A stretch of 64,000 nucleotides of DNA from Brasilonema sennae CENA114 (GCF_006968745.1 NZ_CP030118.1:1500654-1564653), one strand, 5' to 3'. Shown: positions 1 to 10,201, numbered from the stretch's first letter. Numbers and translations are program-made. Notes: generated by a model from the sequence alone, not told the origin.

Positions 1-944
1 GACCAGTTGCAACCTTGCTGATTCAAAACGGTAGTCTGCACATAGGCGATTTGTTAGTAGCTGGCTCAGCCTTCGGTAAAGTCCGAGCAATGGTGGATGA
101 CAGAGGTAGAAGAGTCGAAGCAGCGACTCCTTCCTTCGCCGTTGAAGTCCTGGGTTTAAGTGATGTACCAGCAGCAGGCGACGAGTTTGATGTCTTTAGC
201 AACGAAAAACAAGCACGCTCAATTGCAGCCGGACGCGCTGAAAAACTCCGTCAATCGCGTCTGATGCAGGGACGTGTTACCCTGACCAGTATCTCGGCTC
301 AGGCTCAGGAAGGCGAGTTGAAAGAACTCAACCTGATATTGAAAGGAGATGTCCAAGGTTCAGTGGAAGCTATTGTGGGATCGCTCAGGCAAATTCCGCA
401 AAACGAAGTACAGATTCGGTTGTTGTTATCAGCTGCTGGTGAAATTACCCAGACAGATATCGACTTAGCCGCAGCCAGTGGAGCAGTTATCGTTGGGTTC
501 AACACTACTTACGCCAGTGGCGCAAGACAAGCTGCTGATGAAGCTGGTGTAGATGTACGGGAATACAACATCATCTACAAACTCATAGAAGACATCCAAG
601 GAGCCTTGGAAGGTCTACTGGAGCCAGAGTTGGTGGAAGAACACTTGGGTCAAGCCGAAGTGCGTGCTGTCTTCCCCGTTGGTCGTGGTTCCGTTGCAGG
701 TTGTTACGTCCAGTCTGGCAAACTCATGCGTAACTGCAAAGTGCGCGTGCGTCGTAACGGTAAGGTGATCAATAATGAAGCTCCTCTTGACTCGCTCAAG
801 CGAATGAAAGAAGACGCCCGCGAAGTTAACGCAGGTTACGAATGCGGTGTCGGCATTGACAAATACAATGACTGGGCAGAAGGTGACATCATCGAAGCAT
901 TCCAGATGGTGACCAAGCGCCGCACTCTCTCATCTACTAGATAA
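1..944 (+). CDS. infB: Translation initiation factor IF-2, C-terminal part (5' truncated by window)
   Basis: This is the 3' end of infB, open from the first base (frame starting at base 3, reading [16 protein letters not shown]). IF-2 is the GTPase that brings initiator fMet-tRNA to the 30S subunit and promotes 50S joining. The G domain lies outside the window. What remains is the EF-Tu-like domain II (first ~75 residues), the IF-2-specific alpha/beta domain ([18 protein letters not shown]), and the C-terminal beta-barrel that binds fMet-tRNA ([19 protein letters not shown]). The C-terminus is intact and ends with TAG at 942-944. A heptamer repeat starts 10 bases after the stop. The family identity is secure from these conserved blocks. 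Confidence 0.97.
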   Translation, partial: PVATLLIQNGSLHIGDLLVAGSAFGKVRAMVDDRGRRVEAATPSFAVEVLGLSDVPAAGDEFDVFSNEKQARSIAAGRAEKLRQSRLMQGRVTLTSISAQAQEGELKELNLILKGDVQGSVEAIVGSLRQIPQNEVQIRLLLSAAGEITQTDIDLAAASGAVIVGFNTTYASGARQAADEAGVDVREYNIIYKLIEDIQGALEGLLEPELVEEHLGQAEVRAVFPVGRGSVAGCYVQSGKLMRNCKVRVRRNGKVINNEAPLDSLKRMKEDAREVNAGYECGVGIDKYNDWAEGDIIEAFQMVTKRRTLSSTR

Positions 945-953
945 GGAGTAGTT

Positions 954-988
954 GACAGGTGACAGGTGACAGGTGACAGGTGACAGGT
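954..988. repeat. Heptanucleotide tandem repeat (GACAGGT)x5
   Basis: Five perfect copies of GACAGGT lie directly after infB. Short tandemly repeated heptamers (STRR) between genes are typical of heterocystous cyanobacteria; other heptamer runs in this window are at 3108, 13412, 19348 and 19418. Confidence 0.95.
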
Positions 989-1035
989 GAAGCGAAAAGT
1001 TTTATTTCCCTGCACTCTGTCTCCCTTCTATAGAT

Positions 1036-1098
1036 CTGTACCCTCCGGGTTCGCCAGAGCCGGCACGAGGGATACCCTCCCGCAGCGCAGGACTCACC
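1036..1098. repeat. Dispersed GC-rich palindromic repeat (short copy)
   Basis: The segment carries modules (CCTCCGGGTTCGCCAG, then CCTCCCGCAGCGCAGGA) that recur near 29370-29490. It belongs to a dispersed family of G+C-rich, partly self-complementary modules found in several gaps of this window. The rest of the 945-1361 gap is A+T-rich and holds only the heptamer run and a terminator. Confidence 0.7.
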
Positions 1099-1288
1099 GC
1101 TCAATAAAATCTAGAGAAATTTAGAAATGTTCTCGTTCAGCCAGTAAGGGTCAAACCTTACAAACAGAAAATCTAGGCATGAAATATTTGTCTGTATTTT
1201 TTGGAACTATTAACTCGCGCTCGCCACTTACAGGCTTGATATAACAGTCTGGATAAGTTTATCAAAAGCAAAATTTTTCCAACAAACA

Positions 1289-1322
1289 AAACCTCCGCCA
1301 CAGCTATCTTGTGACGGAGGTT
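1289..1322 (-). terminator. Rho-independent terminator of the DUF4912 gene
   Basis: Read on the minus strand, an AACCTCCG/CGGAGGTT stem (extended by CACA/TGTG) is followed by a T-rich stretch. It lies 40 bases past the stop of the leftward DUF4912 gene. Confidence 0.85.
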
Positions 1323-1361
1323 TATCAGCTTAATCCAAAATCAAAAATTCAAAATTTTAGA

Positions 1362-2627
1362 TTAAGAGAACCATTCTAAAACAGCTTCTTCCTTGGTATT
1401 GGTATTCCGAGATGGTGTCTCACGATTAAACTTCATCTGAATTGACCGTGTTTGTTCACCATCAGCAGCAACAGCCATAATTGGATAGTCAATCAAACCA
1501 TCCTGGAAGGACATTTGGAAACGGAAGGTACCGTCTGGATTGAGTTTAATTGGACGACCGCCAATTGTGACAGTCGCATCAGGTTCTGTTGCACCATAAA
1601 CAATCAACTCAGCATCAGCAATTAACCAGAACTTACGCGGACGCATTGGCACGTTACCAGAGAAGCCAGCGCCAGACATACCTACGCCAGACATGTTCAA
1701 ACCAGAGGTAGTTGGAACTGCCCACATACCTACACCAGAGGGGAAGACGTAAGAGCTGATGGCTTGTTCTGGAGTGACGAAACCAGGAACCTGGTGCATG
1801 GAACCGAACACAGAACCTGCAACGCGCATGACTTCGGCAGATTCTGCCAAACCAAAGATTTGGTCGTAGATGGCATTACCGTTGGCAGCAGCACCAGGAA
1901 TAGGAGTAGCAGTAGCAGTAGGAGCCACTTTCTTGGCGGGAGGAACCAGTTCATAAACAGTTTTCTCACGCAAATCTTCATCAAAATTCACGGTGATGAA
2001 GACATCTTCAATCCAGTCGGAAGGATAGACAGGAGGAACGTGGACGGGTGCAGAACGAGCTAATACTAACCAGCGACCATCAGCACAACGGTAACCAATG
2101 TCGATGACATAATCGCGATCGCTCACTGGAACTGGCAAATACCATTCCCGTGCAAGTTCATCACAGGGGTATTCTTGAATGCTGTGGGGGCTTTGGTACT
2201 CTAAATTGATGTCGGTGACATCATAAATACGCAGTGCCAGCTGTTGTCCCCCAAGACGGCGTAGTTCTTCTTTATGCTCCTTAGAAACATCCCAGTAGGT
2301 ATAAGCCCACTGAGGGTCGCGAGGCATAAGAACAATACGGCTTTCTCCATAGCCTTGAGGCAGATCCGCTAGTCCTTCATCAACATCAGCGAGAGTACCG
2401 CCAGTACGATCAATTTGACCCAACTCAAATTTTGCTGCTTCCACGGTTTCCTGTGCCTCCATTGAACGAGATTGGGTGAGAGAAACTTTGCTGCGTTGAG
2501 CTTGTTGAACAGATTCCAATAGTTGCGATTTACGCATTCTACTGTAACGAGAGATGCTATATTCACTAGCTACTTTACGTAGTTGCCGCAATGTCATCTC
2601 TTCTAAAGGTGGGCGTTCTTTTGCCAT
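1362..2627 (-). CDS. DUF4912 domain protein with N-terminal Rho-N/SAP-like segment
   Basis: 421 aa, function unknown. The first ~45 residues (PPLEEMTLRQLRKVASEY, then SRMRKSQLLESV) look like the short helical Rho-N/SAP-type nucleic-acid-binding fold. Residues ~80-215 form the DUF4912 domain, recognised by SRIVLMPRDPQWAYTYWD, DVTDINLEYQSPHS and the W-Y-L-P-V-P segment. A glycine- and methionine-rich linker (~270-325) leads to a C-terminal beta-rich stretch (TVTIGGRPIKLNPDGTFRF) like the tail of other cyanobacterial members. There is no signal peptide or membrane segment. The ATG is the first in frame and follows a GGAGGCC-like ribosome binding site in the mRNA sense. It is monocistronic with its own terminator. 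The domain name is fairly sure; the role is not known. Confidence 0.85.
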   Translation of the reverse strand: MAKERPPLEEMTLRQLRKVASEYSISRYSRMRKSQLLESVQQAQRSKVSLTQSRSMEAQETVEAAKFELGQIDRTGGTLADVDEGLADLPQGYGESRIVLMPRDPQWAYTYWDVSKEHKEELRRLGGQQLALRIYDVTDINLEYQSPHSIQEYPCDELAREWYLPVPVSDRDYVIDIGYRCADGRWLVLARSAPVHVPPVYPSDWIEDVFITVNFDEDLREKTVYELVPPAKKVAPTATATPIPGAAANGNAIYDQIFGLAESAEVMRVAGSVFGSMHQVPGFVTPEQAISSYVFPSGVGMWAVPTTSGLNMSGVGMSGAGFSGNVPMRPRKFWLIADAELIVYGATEPDATVTIGGRPIKLNPDGTFRFQMSFQDGLIDYPIMAVAADGEQTRSIQMKFNRETPSRNTNTKEEAVLEWFS

Positions 2628-3317
2628 AAGTTTGGCCTCCAGTAGTTTGAAAGGTTCATGATGTCCCCTGGTTATTAAATGGCTGATAAATAGCCGTAGA
2701 CCTCCAGAAAAACTTCTTATTCCTGACTCCTGGTTCTGCCGAGTTTTGTGTTTTTTAATGTGTTTTTTAATTGCAAATCACTCCCTCTCGATTCCCTGTG
2801 ATGCCAATGTGGCAGCATTTTCTTTTGGGGAGCAGAGGAGTCTTTGTTAATAAATATTAACTAATAATCCTGCGTTGGGATCAAGGGGGTTACAGACACA
2901 TTTTTCAGCTTTTCACGTATTTATCAGCCTTTGGGGATCATAAAGTTATCATTCTATGACATTTTAGCTTGTTAAAAGCAGGTTATACATCTGATTAATC
3001 GTGATTATGTCAAAATTTGATGACATAATCTTTGACTCTGTACTAAGTTAGATTTGCTTCATCACTCGTACTGAAAAACTGCGGTGCCTAACGGGAGAGA
3101 CCTCTGGGTATGTCCTATGTCTTATGTCCTCTGGACACGCTGCTTTCTATGCCGAAGGGTTGGGATCAACCTTTCAGCAAAGACTAAAATCCACAAAGGA
3201 ATTATCGGGAGGAGTTGTTGAGTGAAATGTATGAAGACTTTCGTAAAAGGATAACAAAAGCTTATTCCTGACAACCAAAAATCTCTAGTGCTATCCAGAA
3301 CCGGTAAAAATTACGAT
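2628..3317. other. Intergenic gap between DUF4912 gene and ftn2
   Basis: About 690 bases of A+T-rich sequence. It holds the unmapped promoter of the leftward DUF4912 gene and a short run of TATGTCC-type heptamers at ~3108-3131. I see no gene-like reading frame or RNA gene. Confidence 0.6.
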
Positions 3318-5639
3318 CTAAAAAATCATACCTATTTTGTTGAGAACTGACATATCCTGGATGCGCCATGAACCCTCTACGCGAACCAGTTGATATCTAA
3401 CTCGTAATTTTTCTTTCCCAGATTTTTTCATCTGACCATTCGTATAATACTGTGTAGCTTCACTCACTGAAGCTTCTATCGCAGCGTGATACTGATCAGA
3501 TGTATTTGCCTCTAAAGATTCAACCTTCACGCTATGTTCGTATTTTCGATACTGGTTATCAGTTTTTTCCTGTTGCGCCCATCGCTGCCATTTTGTCAAG
3601 GTTGAACCCATTAAAATATACTTCAAACCATCAATCTCGTGGTTAGGTCCAAAAGCTGCGGCTTTAGTGTCTAGCCAAGCCTGAATCATTTCCTCTGCTG
3701 TCGCTTCAGTGAGTTTTCCTAGTGGTAATTGTGGTTTACTGTTTTGGTCAGGAATTGAGACTAGGGGCTGATTTAGCTCAACTGATACCTGTTCTCCTTT
3801 CAACGAAGGTCCAGGGAAAAACAAATTTTTCAACAATCCGAAAGTTCCTGTGATCAAAAACCAGAGCACCAATAGACTCACGGACGAAACAAACACAATC
3901 CGCACCAACCGCATTTGTGCTGGAGAAATACGGGCAAAAATTCGCTGAGGATAAGTAGAAGCAGCAGATACAGTGCGTTTGCGCTTTCTTTGGGTTTGTC
4001 CTTGAGGGGGTGCGGTGGGATGTTTGGATCGCCGATTCGAGTTGTGGTAAGTTCCTCTGGGAGTGGCGTCTATGCTGTTAACAGGTGCTACAGGTGCTAC
4101 AGGTGCTACAGGTATTTCGGATTGTGAACTCCAAGTACTTGATGAAGAAGACGATGTTGTATAACTGGGTGAGGAAGAGGAAAAGGTTGATGTAGGTGGT
4201 GTTTCTGAATTGAGAGTATTTTGAGTTGCAAATTTCCCCTCAACCACTTTGGAATTATTTGGGGAATTATTGCGGCGACTCTCACGAGTGATTTGGTGTG
4301 TTTGGAAAGACTGTCTGTTGATTCCAGTTGCTGAATCTGTGGGTTCTACTTCTGTGGACAAAGCTTCTAAATAAGCTTGCACTTGTTGATTAGCAAAATA
4401 ATCTTTCAAGGAAGCGGGCTTGTCTACCAAATCTCGAAAGTTTGGAAACACTTCATTTTCCAACCAGCGTTCCTCGTATAAACACAGTCCTGGTAAGAGG
4501 TCTGGAGAGTCTTGAGAACTTTCGCGAATAAAAGCTAGAGCCTCGTACTCCTGTGAGAGTTCTAATGCACGACTTGCTTCTTCTGTTTGCCCCAGCAGAA
4601 GCGCACACAGCGACTGTTCTAGATGGACATCTTGACGTCTACCCAGACGGAGCAACATTTGCTTGGCTTGACGAATTAATGCGGGTTGACGTTGAGCGAA
4701 CCCGCGTGCGATCAAAGCATAGACTGCTAAATAGGTGGCGACTGCTGAGGGGCGCTTGCTTTCTACTTCAAACAGTTGGTGCTGCTCAGTAACTGTCAGG
4801 TAGTTACGCAGTTGCTGAATAAATCTCAGAAAATCATCTGTACTCAGACCAGATTTGTCGTTTCCTGTACCATCTATGCCACCACGCTCATCTAAAATCT
4901 CATGCAATAATTGCAACCCTTGTTTTCGTTCGGTAGTCTGTTCTTCAGGTAGGGCCAGTAATTCCAAAATACGATAGGGTCGCAATCTATACAAGTCAAA
5001 CTGAATTTCAGAGCGAACGCTGGGGAATAACCCTTCATGTGCAAGAAATTCCTCTCCAGTTTCTAAGGAAATCGCGGCATTTTCGTAGTGAGCTTGCTGC
5101 CATGCCTCGCGACCAAGTTCTAAACAAGCCAGGGAAACCGTAAGTACTACGTCTGGACGTTCACTAGAAAAAGGAACTTCCTCTATATTGTCTCTATCGC
5201 TTTGAATACTGCTTATACCATTTCTATTTACTAGGTGTGGACGACCCAGTTTTAGAACAAGTTCATATTCCCCAAGTTCCTGCAAAATCAATAAAGCACC
5301 AACGAATTCATCTTGGGAAATATCGATACTAAGGGCTTGAGAATCAAGCTCACCAATATGACCTTGGTTACGACTTTCAACAGCGACTCCCCCACCTTCA
5401 GTGCTATCAGAACCATAAGCATGAGCAAGATAAAGCTGGTCGTATGTTTTACGCTGTTTTGGATTAGACAGAACAATGTAAGCTTTTTCTATTAAGTTTT
5501 TTCGAGATGTAATTGCTGCTTGGGAATACTCACGGCGTGGCAATTGCACAACGCGATCGCCATATGCCTGCCGCAACTGTTCCTCACTTGCCGCCATTGG
5601 TGTCCCTAAAATTCTGTAGTAATCTAGCGGAATTCGCAC
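3318..5639 (-). CDS. ftn2: Cell division protein Ftn2/ZipN (ARC6 homologue)
   Basis: 773 aa. Ftn2/ZipN is the cyanobacterial counterpart of plastid ARC6; it anchors FtsZ to the membrane and organises the divisome. Residues ~5-70 are a J-like domain (DYYRILGTP, then NPKQRKTYDQLY) without the HPD motif, as usual for this family, so it is not a true DnaJ co-chaperone. A long helical middle is followed by a Ser/Thr/Pro-rich linker with a VAP tandem (VAPVAPVAP) coded by near-perfect repeats at ~4083-4112. One membrane segment lies near 577-600 (IVFVSSVSLLVLWFLI). The C-terminal ~135 residues are the DUF4101/IMS domain (EEMIQAWLDTKAAAFG). The start is an ATG at MRIPLDYYRIL, typical of the family. 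It stands alone on the minus strand. Confidence 0.93.
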   Translation of the reverse strand: MRIPLDYYRILGTPMAASEEQLRQAYGDRVVQLPRREYSQAAITSRKNLIEKAYIVLSNPKQRKTYDQLYLAHAYGSDSTEGGGVAVESRNQGHIGELDSQALSIDISQDEFVGALLILQELGEYELVLKLGRPHLVNRNGISSIQSDRDNIEEVPFSSERPDVVLTVSLACLELGREAWQQAHYENAAISLETGEEFLAHEGLFPSVRSEIQFDLYRLRPYRILELLALPEEQTTERKQGLQLLHEILDERGGIDGTGNDKSGLSTDDFLRFIQQLRNYLTVTEQHQLFEVESKRPSAVATYLAVYALIARGFAQRQPALIRQAKQMLLRLGRRQDVHLEQSLCALLLGQTEEASRALELSQEYEALAFIRESSQDSPDLLPGLCLYEERWLENEVFPNFRDLVDKPASLKDYFANQQVQAYLEALSTEVEPTDSATGINRQSFQTHQITRESRRNNSPNNSKVVEGKFATQNTLNSETPPTSTFSSSSPSYTTSSSSSSTWSSQSEIPVAPVAPVAPVNSIDATPRGTYHNSNRRSKHPTAPPQGQTQRKRKRTVSAASTYPQRIFARISPAQMRLVRIVFVSSVSLLVLWFLITGTFGLLKNLFFPGPSLKGEQVSVELNQPLVSIPDQNSKPQLPLGKLTEATAEEMIQAWLDTKAAAFGPNHEIDGLKYILMGSTLTKWQRWAQQEKTDNQYRKYEHSVKVESLEANTSDQYHAAIEASVSEATQYYTNGQMKKSGKEKLRVRYQLVRVEGSWRIQDMSVLNKIGMIF
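4083..4112. repeat. Nonamer tandem repeat inside ftn2 linker
   Basis: GGTGCTACA is repeated three times, then GGT. On the coding strand this gives the VAP tripeptide repeats of the Ftn2 linker. Being in frame and in a disordered linker, it can vary in length without breaking the protein. Confidence 0.9.
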
Positions 5640-6364
5640 GGCTCATTTCCCCTGCAGCACGATCAACATAATTTTCCTAAAGCATTCCAGGCTTGTAAAA
5701 AACTGCCATAACAATAACTTATTAATTTCAGACTACAAGTATGTTTTGTTACAACTTGGAGCGTGTTTTCACATTATTATGGTATAATCTTGTTATGGTA
5801 TTAGTCTTTTGTCGATTTTGATAAGTATCCAATTTTTTAAGAATATTTCTATTCTTCTTAAGCTTTTCTAAATTCCAACCTTTTTGACAAACAAACAATT
5901 GACTATAGTATTTTGGATAACAGCATACATGATCGTCTCTTTGCAGGAATATTTTTTCCTTCTGTTTATGGGATATATGGCATGATGTTCCCTGCAATTG
6001 ATTTTAGAGGATCCATTCCCACCACATGATGAGAAAAGCGCCACTTTTAAGGTTTGCTAGTATACAGCGACCTACAGCTTATCACAAATTCTTCTTTGAG
6101 TACAATAATCTACATAAAAATACTTAATTTCGGGAATAAGAGCCGAAATTGTTAATAAATATGCAGAAAGCTTGTTATTTTGGTAGCTAATCTATAAACC
6201 AAGGTTGGCATACTACCAATTGCTGTCGAACAAAATCAACGACAGCAGTTGAGGTGAATTTGATTATTGACTCCTTTAAACGCTATCTTTTTATTTAAGC
6301 TGCATGAGCGCAACTGATCTCAAATCGTAACTTTAAGTTTTACAACAGGAATACTTAGAAACAG
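5640..6364. other. Intergenic gap: divergent promoter region ftn2/pdhA
   Basis: 725 bases between divergent genes, A+T-rich. It carries two small inverted repeats upstream of pdhA: AATTTCGG/CCGAAATT near 6126-6150, and a 12-bp stem at 6217-6228/6240-6251 (one G-T pair). Either could be a leader hairpin or an operator. No convincing coding frame is present. Confidence 0.6.
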
Positions 6365-7402
6365 ATGGTTCAAGAACGCACATTACCCAAATTTGATGCG
6401 GCTACCGTACAAATAACCAAAGAAGAAGGATTGCTGTTGTACGAGGACATGGTACTAGGGCGCACCTTTGAAGACAAGTGTGCCGAAATGTACTACAGGG
6501 GCAAAATGTTTGGTTTTGTCCATTTATACAACGGTCAGGAAGCCGTATCTAGCGGTGTGATTAAGGGAGCGATGCGACCAGGTGAAGATTTCGTGTCCAG
6601 CACTTACCGCGACCACGTTCATGCTCTGAGCGCAGGAGTTCCTGCAAAAGAGGTGATGGCAGAGTTATTTGGTAAAGCCACAGGGTGCAGCAAAGGGCGT
6701 GGTGGCTCAATGCATATGTTCTCTAGCGAACATCGGATGCTAGGTGGTTATGCTTTTGTGGCTGAGGGTATCCCCGTTGCTGCTGGTGCAGCATTTCAAA
6801 CGAAATACCGCCGCGAAGCGTTAGGCGATCAAAACGCTGACCAAGTGAGCGCTTGTTTTTTTGGTGATGGTGCTGCAAATAACGGTCAGTTTTTCGAGAC
6901 GTTGAATATGGCAGCGCTGTGGAAACTACCGATTATCTTTGTTGTAGAAAATAACAAGTGGGCGATCGGCATGGCTCACGAACGGGCGACTTCCCAACCA
7001 GAGATTTATCGAAAAGCCAGTGTTTTTAACATGGCAGGTGTGGAAGTAGACGGTATGGATATCTTGGCGGTGCGAGCAGTCGCCCAGGAAGCCGTAGCCC
7101 GTGCGCGTGCTGGGGAAGGTCCTACCTTAATTGAAGCACTAACTTACCGTTTCCGAGGTCACTCTCTGGCTGATCCAGATGAACTACGAACCAAGCCTGA
7201 GAAAGAGTTTTGGTTTGCTCGTGATCCAATTAAGAAATTTGCTGCTTATCTGATTGAGCAAAACTTGGCTTCTAGTGAAGAACTTAAGTCAATAGATCGA
7301 GAAATCCAGCAAGAAATCGACGAAGCAGTGAAATTCGCTGAAAGTAGCCCCGAACCCAACGCCAGCGAGTTGTATCGCTTTGTGTTTGCGGAAGACGAAT
7401 AA
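6365..7402 (+). CDS. pdhA: Pyruvate dehydrogenase E1 component, alpha subunit
   Basis: 345 aa, full length. With the beta subunit (not in this window) it forms the thiamine-diphosphate-dependent E1 that decarboxylates pyruvate and acetylates lipoyl-E2, supplying acetyl-CoA. The ThDP motif is clear: [17 protein letters not shown] through to ENNKWAIGM (~180-208). Other family blocks are the substrate-side [12 protein letters not shown] (~58), the GGSMHMF loop (~118) and [15 protein letters not shown] (~265), equivalent to the phosphorylation-loop region of the eukaryotic enzyme. The start at [11 protein letters not shown] is cyanobacterium-like. pdhA stands apart from the other PDH genes, as is common in cyanobacteria. 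A strong hairpin follows 10 bases after the stop. Confidence 0.96.
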   Translation: MVQERTLPKFDAATVQITKEEGLLLYEDMVLGRTFEDKCAEMYYRGKMFGFVHLYNGQEAVSSGVIKGAMRPGEDFVSSTYRDHVHALSAGVPAKEVMAELFGKATGCSKGRGGSMHMFSSEHRMLGGYAFVAEGIPVAAGAAFQTKYRREALGDQNADQVSACFFGDGAANNGQFFETLNMAALWKLPIIFVVENNKWAIGMAHERATSQPEIYRKASVFNMAGVEVDGMDILAVRAVAQEAVARARAGEGPTLIEALTYRFRGHSLADPDELRTKPEKEFWFARDPIKKFAAYLIEQNLASSEELKSIDREIQQEIDEAVKFAESSPEPNASELYRFVFAEDE

Positions 7403-7412
7403 AAACTGCACC

Positions 7413-7466
7413 AGTCCGGAATATTGAAGTGGAAAGAAAAGACTCACCACTTGAATACTCCGGACT
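7413..7466. terminator. Large imperfect hairpin after pdhA
   Basis: A 20-bp inverted repeat with 18 matches (7413-7432 and 7447-7466, 14-base A-rich loop) sits between pdhA and the epimerase gene. It has no classical T-run, so it may be a 3' stabiliser, an attenuator or a mobile-repeat relic rather than a simple terminator. Confidence 0.6.
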
Positions 7467-7506
7467 AAAAACCTGTTTGCAAACGGACTCCAATCATACC
7501 AATACA

Positions 7507-8343
7507 ATGAGTAAACTCCACATTCAAACAAATCAGTCCCAGCTTGAGGTTGTACCAGAAAGAGGTGGCATTATCACAAGCTGGCGCGTACAAGGTCAAG
7601 AAATTCTTTATCTGGATCAGGAACGTTTTGCTAATCCTGAGTTGAGTGTTAGAGGTGGAATTCCAATTTTGTTTCCTATCTGCGGTAACTTACCTAATAA
7701 CACTTACACTCTTAACAACAAGCAGTACACTCTCAAACAACACGGCTTTGCCCGTGATTTGCCTTGGAAATTTACAGATGATTACGTAACTTCAGAAACA
7801 GCCAGCTTGACTTTGGTCTTAAACAGTAACGAGCAAACACGCGCAGTTTATCCTTTTGACTTTCAAGTCGCTTTTACTTATCAAATACAGGGCAATACAT
7901 TAGAAATCAGACAAAAGTACACTAATCTTTCCACTGAACCAATGCCTTTTTCTACAGGCTTTCATCCTTACTTTTTAACAGTGGATAAAAATCAACTCAA
8001 GGTTGAAATACCCTCGCAAGAGTACCAAGACCAAATCACCAAGGAAACTCACTCATTTAACGGTGATTTTGACTATAACCGCGATGAAATTGATGTCGCT
8101 TTTAAGCAACTAAGCGCTAAATCAGCTACAGTTACAGATTATGCCCGCAAGTTGAAATTAACGCTGGAATACGATGATACATATTCTACCCTCGTCTTTT
8201 GGACGGTTAAAGGCAAAGACTATTACTGCTTGGAACCCTGGAGCGCTGCTCGTAATGCTATCAACACAGGTGAACACCTGAGTGTGTTAGAACCAGAAGC
8301 TACCCATGCAGCAACTATACGCTTGACGGCAAATTTTTTCTAA
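7507..8343 (+). CDS. Aldose 1-epimerase family protein (mutarotase-like)
   Basis: 278 aa from the chosen ATG (MSKLHIQTNQSQLEVV). An upstream in-frame ATG at 7429 would start inside the hairpin arm, so I reject it. The family interconverts sugar anomers. Visible hallmarks are GGIPILFPICGN (~50), HGFARDLPW (~80), the FHPYF histidine motif (~145) and the C-terminal CLEPWSAARNAINTG. The sequence resembles the divergent hexose-6-phosphate mutarotase-like branch, so the substrate is uncertain. It lies ~100 bases after pdhA on the same strand and upstream of the tRNA gene. It could be cotranscribed with pdhA unless the intervening hairpin stops transcription. Confidence 0.85.
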   Translation: MSKLHIQTNQSQLEVVPERGGIITSWRVQGQEILYLDQERFANPELSVRGGIPILFPICGNLPNNTYTLNNKQYTLKQHGFARDLPWKFTDDYVTSETASLTLVLNSNEQTRAVYPFDFQVAFTYQIQGNTLEIRQKYTNLSTEPMPFSTGFHPYFLTVDKNQLKVEIPSQEYQDQITKETHSFNGDFDYNRDEIDVAFKQLSAKSATVTDYARKLKLTLEYDDTYSTLVFWTVKGKDYYCLEPWSAARNAINTGEHLSVLEPEATHAATIRLTANFF

Positions 8344-8406
8344 ACCCCTTTACAAATCTTTCTGAAGTTATGCTATGATTGATTAGGTTTTGCAAATTCA
8401 AAGAAC

Positions 8407-8478
8407 GGGTCGCTAACTCAACGGTAGAGTACTCGGCTTTTAACCGATTAGTTCCGGGTTCGAATCCCGGGCGACCCA
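8407..8478 (+). tRNA. trnK: tRNA-Lys (UUU)
   Basis: The 72-nt sequence folds as a cloverleaf: acceptor GGGTCGC/GCGACCC with discriminator A, D arm ACTC/GAGT, anticodon loop CTTTTAA (anticodon TTT) and T arm CCGGG-TTCGAAT-CCCGG. The CCA end is not encoded. Confidence 0.97.
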
Positions 8479-8809
8479 TTTTACAATTCAAAGTTCAAAA
8501 TATGGCTCAAGGGCACGCCAAAGGCGAACAAAATTCCAAATGAAAGGTAGCTAGAGTTGGGGATTTCAACCCCAACTGTAACTGAGACTCGCGGCTATAT
8601 TTAGCTTCGTAATTCAAGGTACAAAACTCACAGATTGGAATGATAGAGTAAGGTTGGTAGTGTCCACCTTACTTTGCTTAAAGTTTTTCGACATAAAGGA
8701 CACAAGAGTAGTTATAATTTCCTATAAGCTTAAAATAATATTAAGAATAGCGTACCCATTACGCTTGTCTCACATCGACTAGCCGACAACCATATTAGGA
8801 GGACTACTT
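8479..8809. other. Intergenic gap upstream of fba
   Basis: 330 bases without a gene. A TATAAT hexamer at 8713-8718 is a possible -10 element for fba, with no clear -35 at ideal spacing. An AGGAGG ribosome binding site lies at 8797-8802, 7 bases before the fba ATG. Confidence 0.5.
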
Positions 8810-9889
8810 ATGGCGCTCGTACCTTTGCGGCTGCTGTTGGATCACGCAGCAGAAAACGGTTACGGCATCCCTGCTTTCAACGTTAATAACTTGGAGCAGA
8901 TTCAAGCTATTGTTCAGGCTGCCCAGGAAACAGATAGCCCCGTGATTTTACAAGCTTCTCGTGGCGCTCGTAAGTATGCTGGTGAAAACTTCCTGCGTCA
9001 CCTAATTTTGGCAGCGGTAGAAACCTACCCCAATATTCCCATTACCATGCACCAAGATCATGGTAATGAACCTGCTACCTGCTATTCAGCAATTAAAAAC
9101 GGCTTTACCAGCGTGATGATGGATGGTTCGCTGGAAGCTGATGCTAAGACTCCCGCTAGCTACGAGTACAACGTTGACACAACCCGCGAAGTTGTGAAAG
9201 TAGCTCACTCCTTGGGTGTCAGCGTTGAAGGCGAACTAGGTTGCTTGGGTTCTCTGGAAACTGGTATGGGTGAAGCAGAAGATGGTCACGGTGCGGAAGG
9301 CGTTCTTTCCCACGACCAACTGCTGACTGACCCAGATCAAGCAGTGGACTTTGTGGAACAAACCCAAGTAGACGCTTTGGCAGTTGCGATCGGTACCAGC
9401 CACGGTGCTTACAAGTTTACCCGCAAGCCAACTGGGGAAATCTTGGCAATCAGCCGCATTGAAGAAATTCACCGCCGTTTGCCTAACACTCACTTGGTGA
9501 TGCACGGTTCCTCCTCTGTACCCGAAGATTTACTCGCCCTGATTAACCAGTATGGCGGTGCTATTCCTGAAACCTACGGTGTACCTGTGGAAGAAATCCA
9601 AAAAGGTATCAAGTGCGGTGTGCGTAAGGTAAATATTGACACCGACAACCGTTTGGCTATTACCGCCGCTGTGCGTGAAGCTTTGGCTGCAAATCCCAAA
9701 GAATTTGACCCCCGTCACTTCCTCAAGCCTTCTATTAAATACATGCAGAAGGTTTGTGTTGATCGCTATCAGCAATTTGGTACTGCTGGTAATGGTAGCA
9801 AGATCAAGCAGATTTCACTCGAAGACTTTGCCGCTAGGTATGCTAAGGGCGAACTCAACGCTGTGATTAAGAAAGCTGCAGCTGTCTAA
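8810..9889 (+). CDS. fba: Fructose-bisphosphate aldolase, class II
   Basis: 359 aa, full length. This zinc enzyme makes and cleaves fructose-1,6-bisphosphate and, in the Calvin cycle, also sedoheptulose-1,7-bisphosphate. Zinc-site and active-site blocks are visible: MHQDHGN (~80), the [13 protein letters not shown] loop (~145), [14 protein letters not shown] (~200), VMHGSSSVP (~233) and [12 protein letters not shown] (~270). It is the long Calvin-type class II form used by cyanobacteria and proteobacteria. The start is fixed by a strong AGGAGG seven bases upstream. Two hairpins follow the stop. It appears monocistronic and is likely highly expressed. Confidence 0.97.
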   Translation: MALVPLRLLLDHAAENGYGIPAFNVNNLEQIQAIVQAAQETDSPVILQASRGARKYAGENFLRHLILAAVETYPNIPITMHQDHGNEPATCYSAIKNGFTSVMMDGSLEADAKTPASYEYNVDTTREVVKVAHSLGVSVEGELGCLGSLETGMGEAEDGHGAEGVLSHDQLLTDPDQAVDFVEQTQVDALAVAIGTSHGAYKFTRKPTGEILAISRIEEIHRRLPNTHLVMHGSSSVPEDLLALINQYGGAIPETYGVPVEEIQKGIKCGVRKVNIDTDNRLAITAAVREALAANPKEFDPRHFLKPSIKYMQKVCVDRYQQFGTAGNGSKIKQISLEDFAARYAKGELNAVIKKAAAV

Positions 9890-9906
9890 GTTTGAGAACA
9901 AATAAA

Positions 9907-9935
9907 TAGGGATACAGCAATGCTGTGTCCCTATA
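9907..9935 (+). terminator. Hairpin after fba
   Basis: A TAGGGATACAGCA/TGCTGTGTCCCTA stem (13 bp with one G-T pair) and a very short loop lie just after the fba stop, followed by TATTA rather than a T-run. Confidence 0.6.
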
Positions 9936-9968
9936 TTACAGAGGATTTATAAGCTGCTGAGACTTTGC

Positions 9969-10001
9969 CGGGTAATGTTTTGGTTCCCCGGTTTTTATTT
10001 T
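9969..10001 (+). terminator. Second terminator candidate after fba
   Basis: A short CCGGG...CCCGG stem is followed by GTTTTTATTTT, a typical intrinsic terminator tail. It probably backs up the hairpin just upstream. Confidence 0.65.
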
Positions 10002-10201
10002 GAGGGAACAGGGAACAGGCAATAGGAAGACAAATATCAGTACATAAAATAAGCTGTTAGGCTTACAAATTGCACTATACAGAGTGAAGGGCGAAGGGAG
10101 TCAGAGAATGAGGCAAAGGATTTGACGGTTTTCTTCAAAGTAAAAAAATGCATTCTATAAGCGCAAGAGTACAAGGTTCAGAAACTGGGTGCGTCAAGAA
10201 T

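Noticed and set aside
954..988. CRISPR-like array at the heptamer repeats
   Set aside because: Units are 7 bases in direct contact, without spacers; no cas genes and no true CRISPR array are in the window.
5749..5997. 82-codon minus-strand frame upstream of ftn2
   Set aside because: Lys/Asn-rich translation of A+T-rich DNA, no start signals, no motif.
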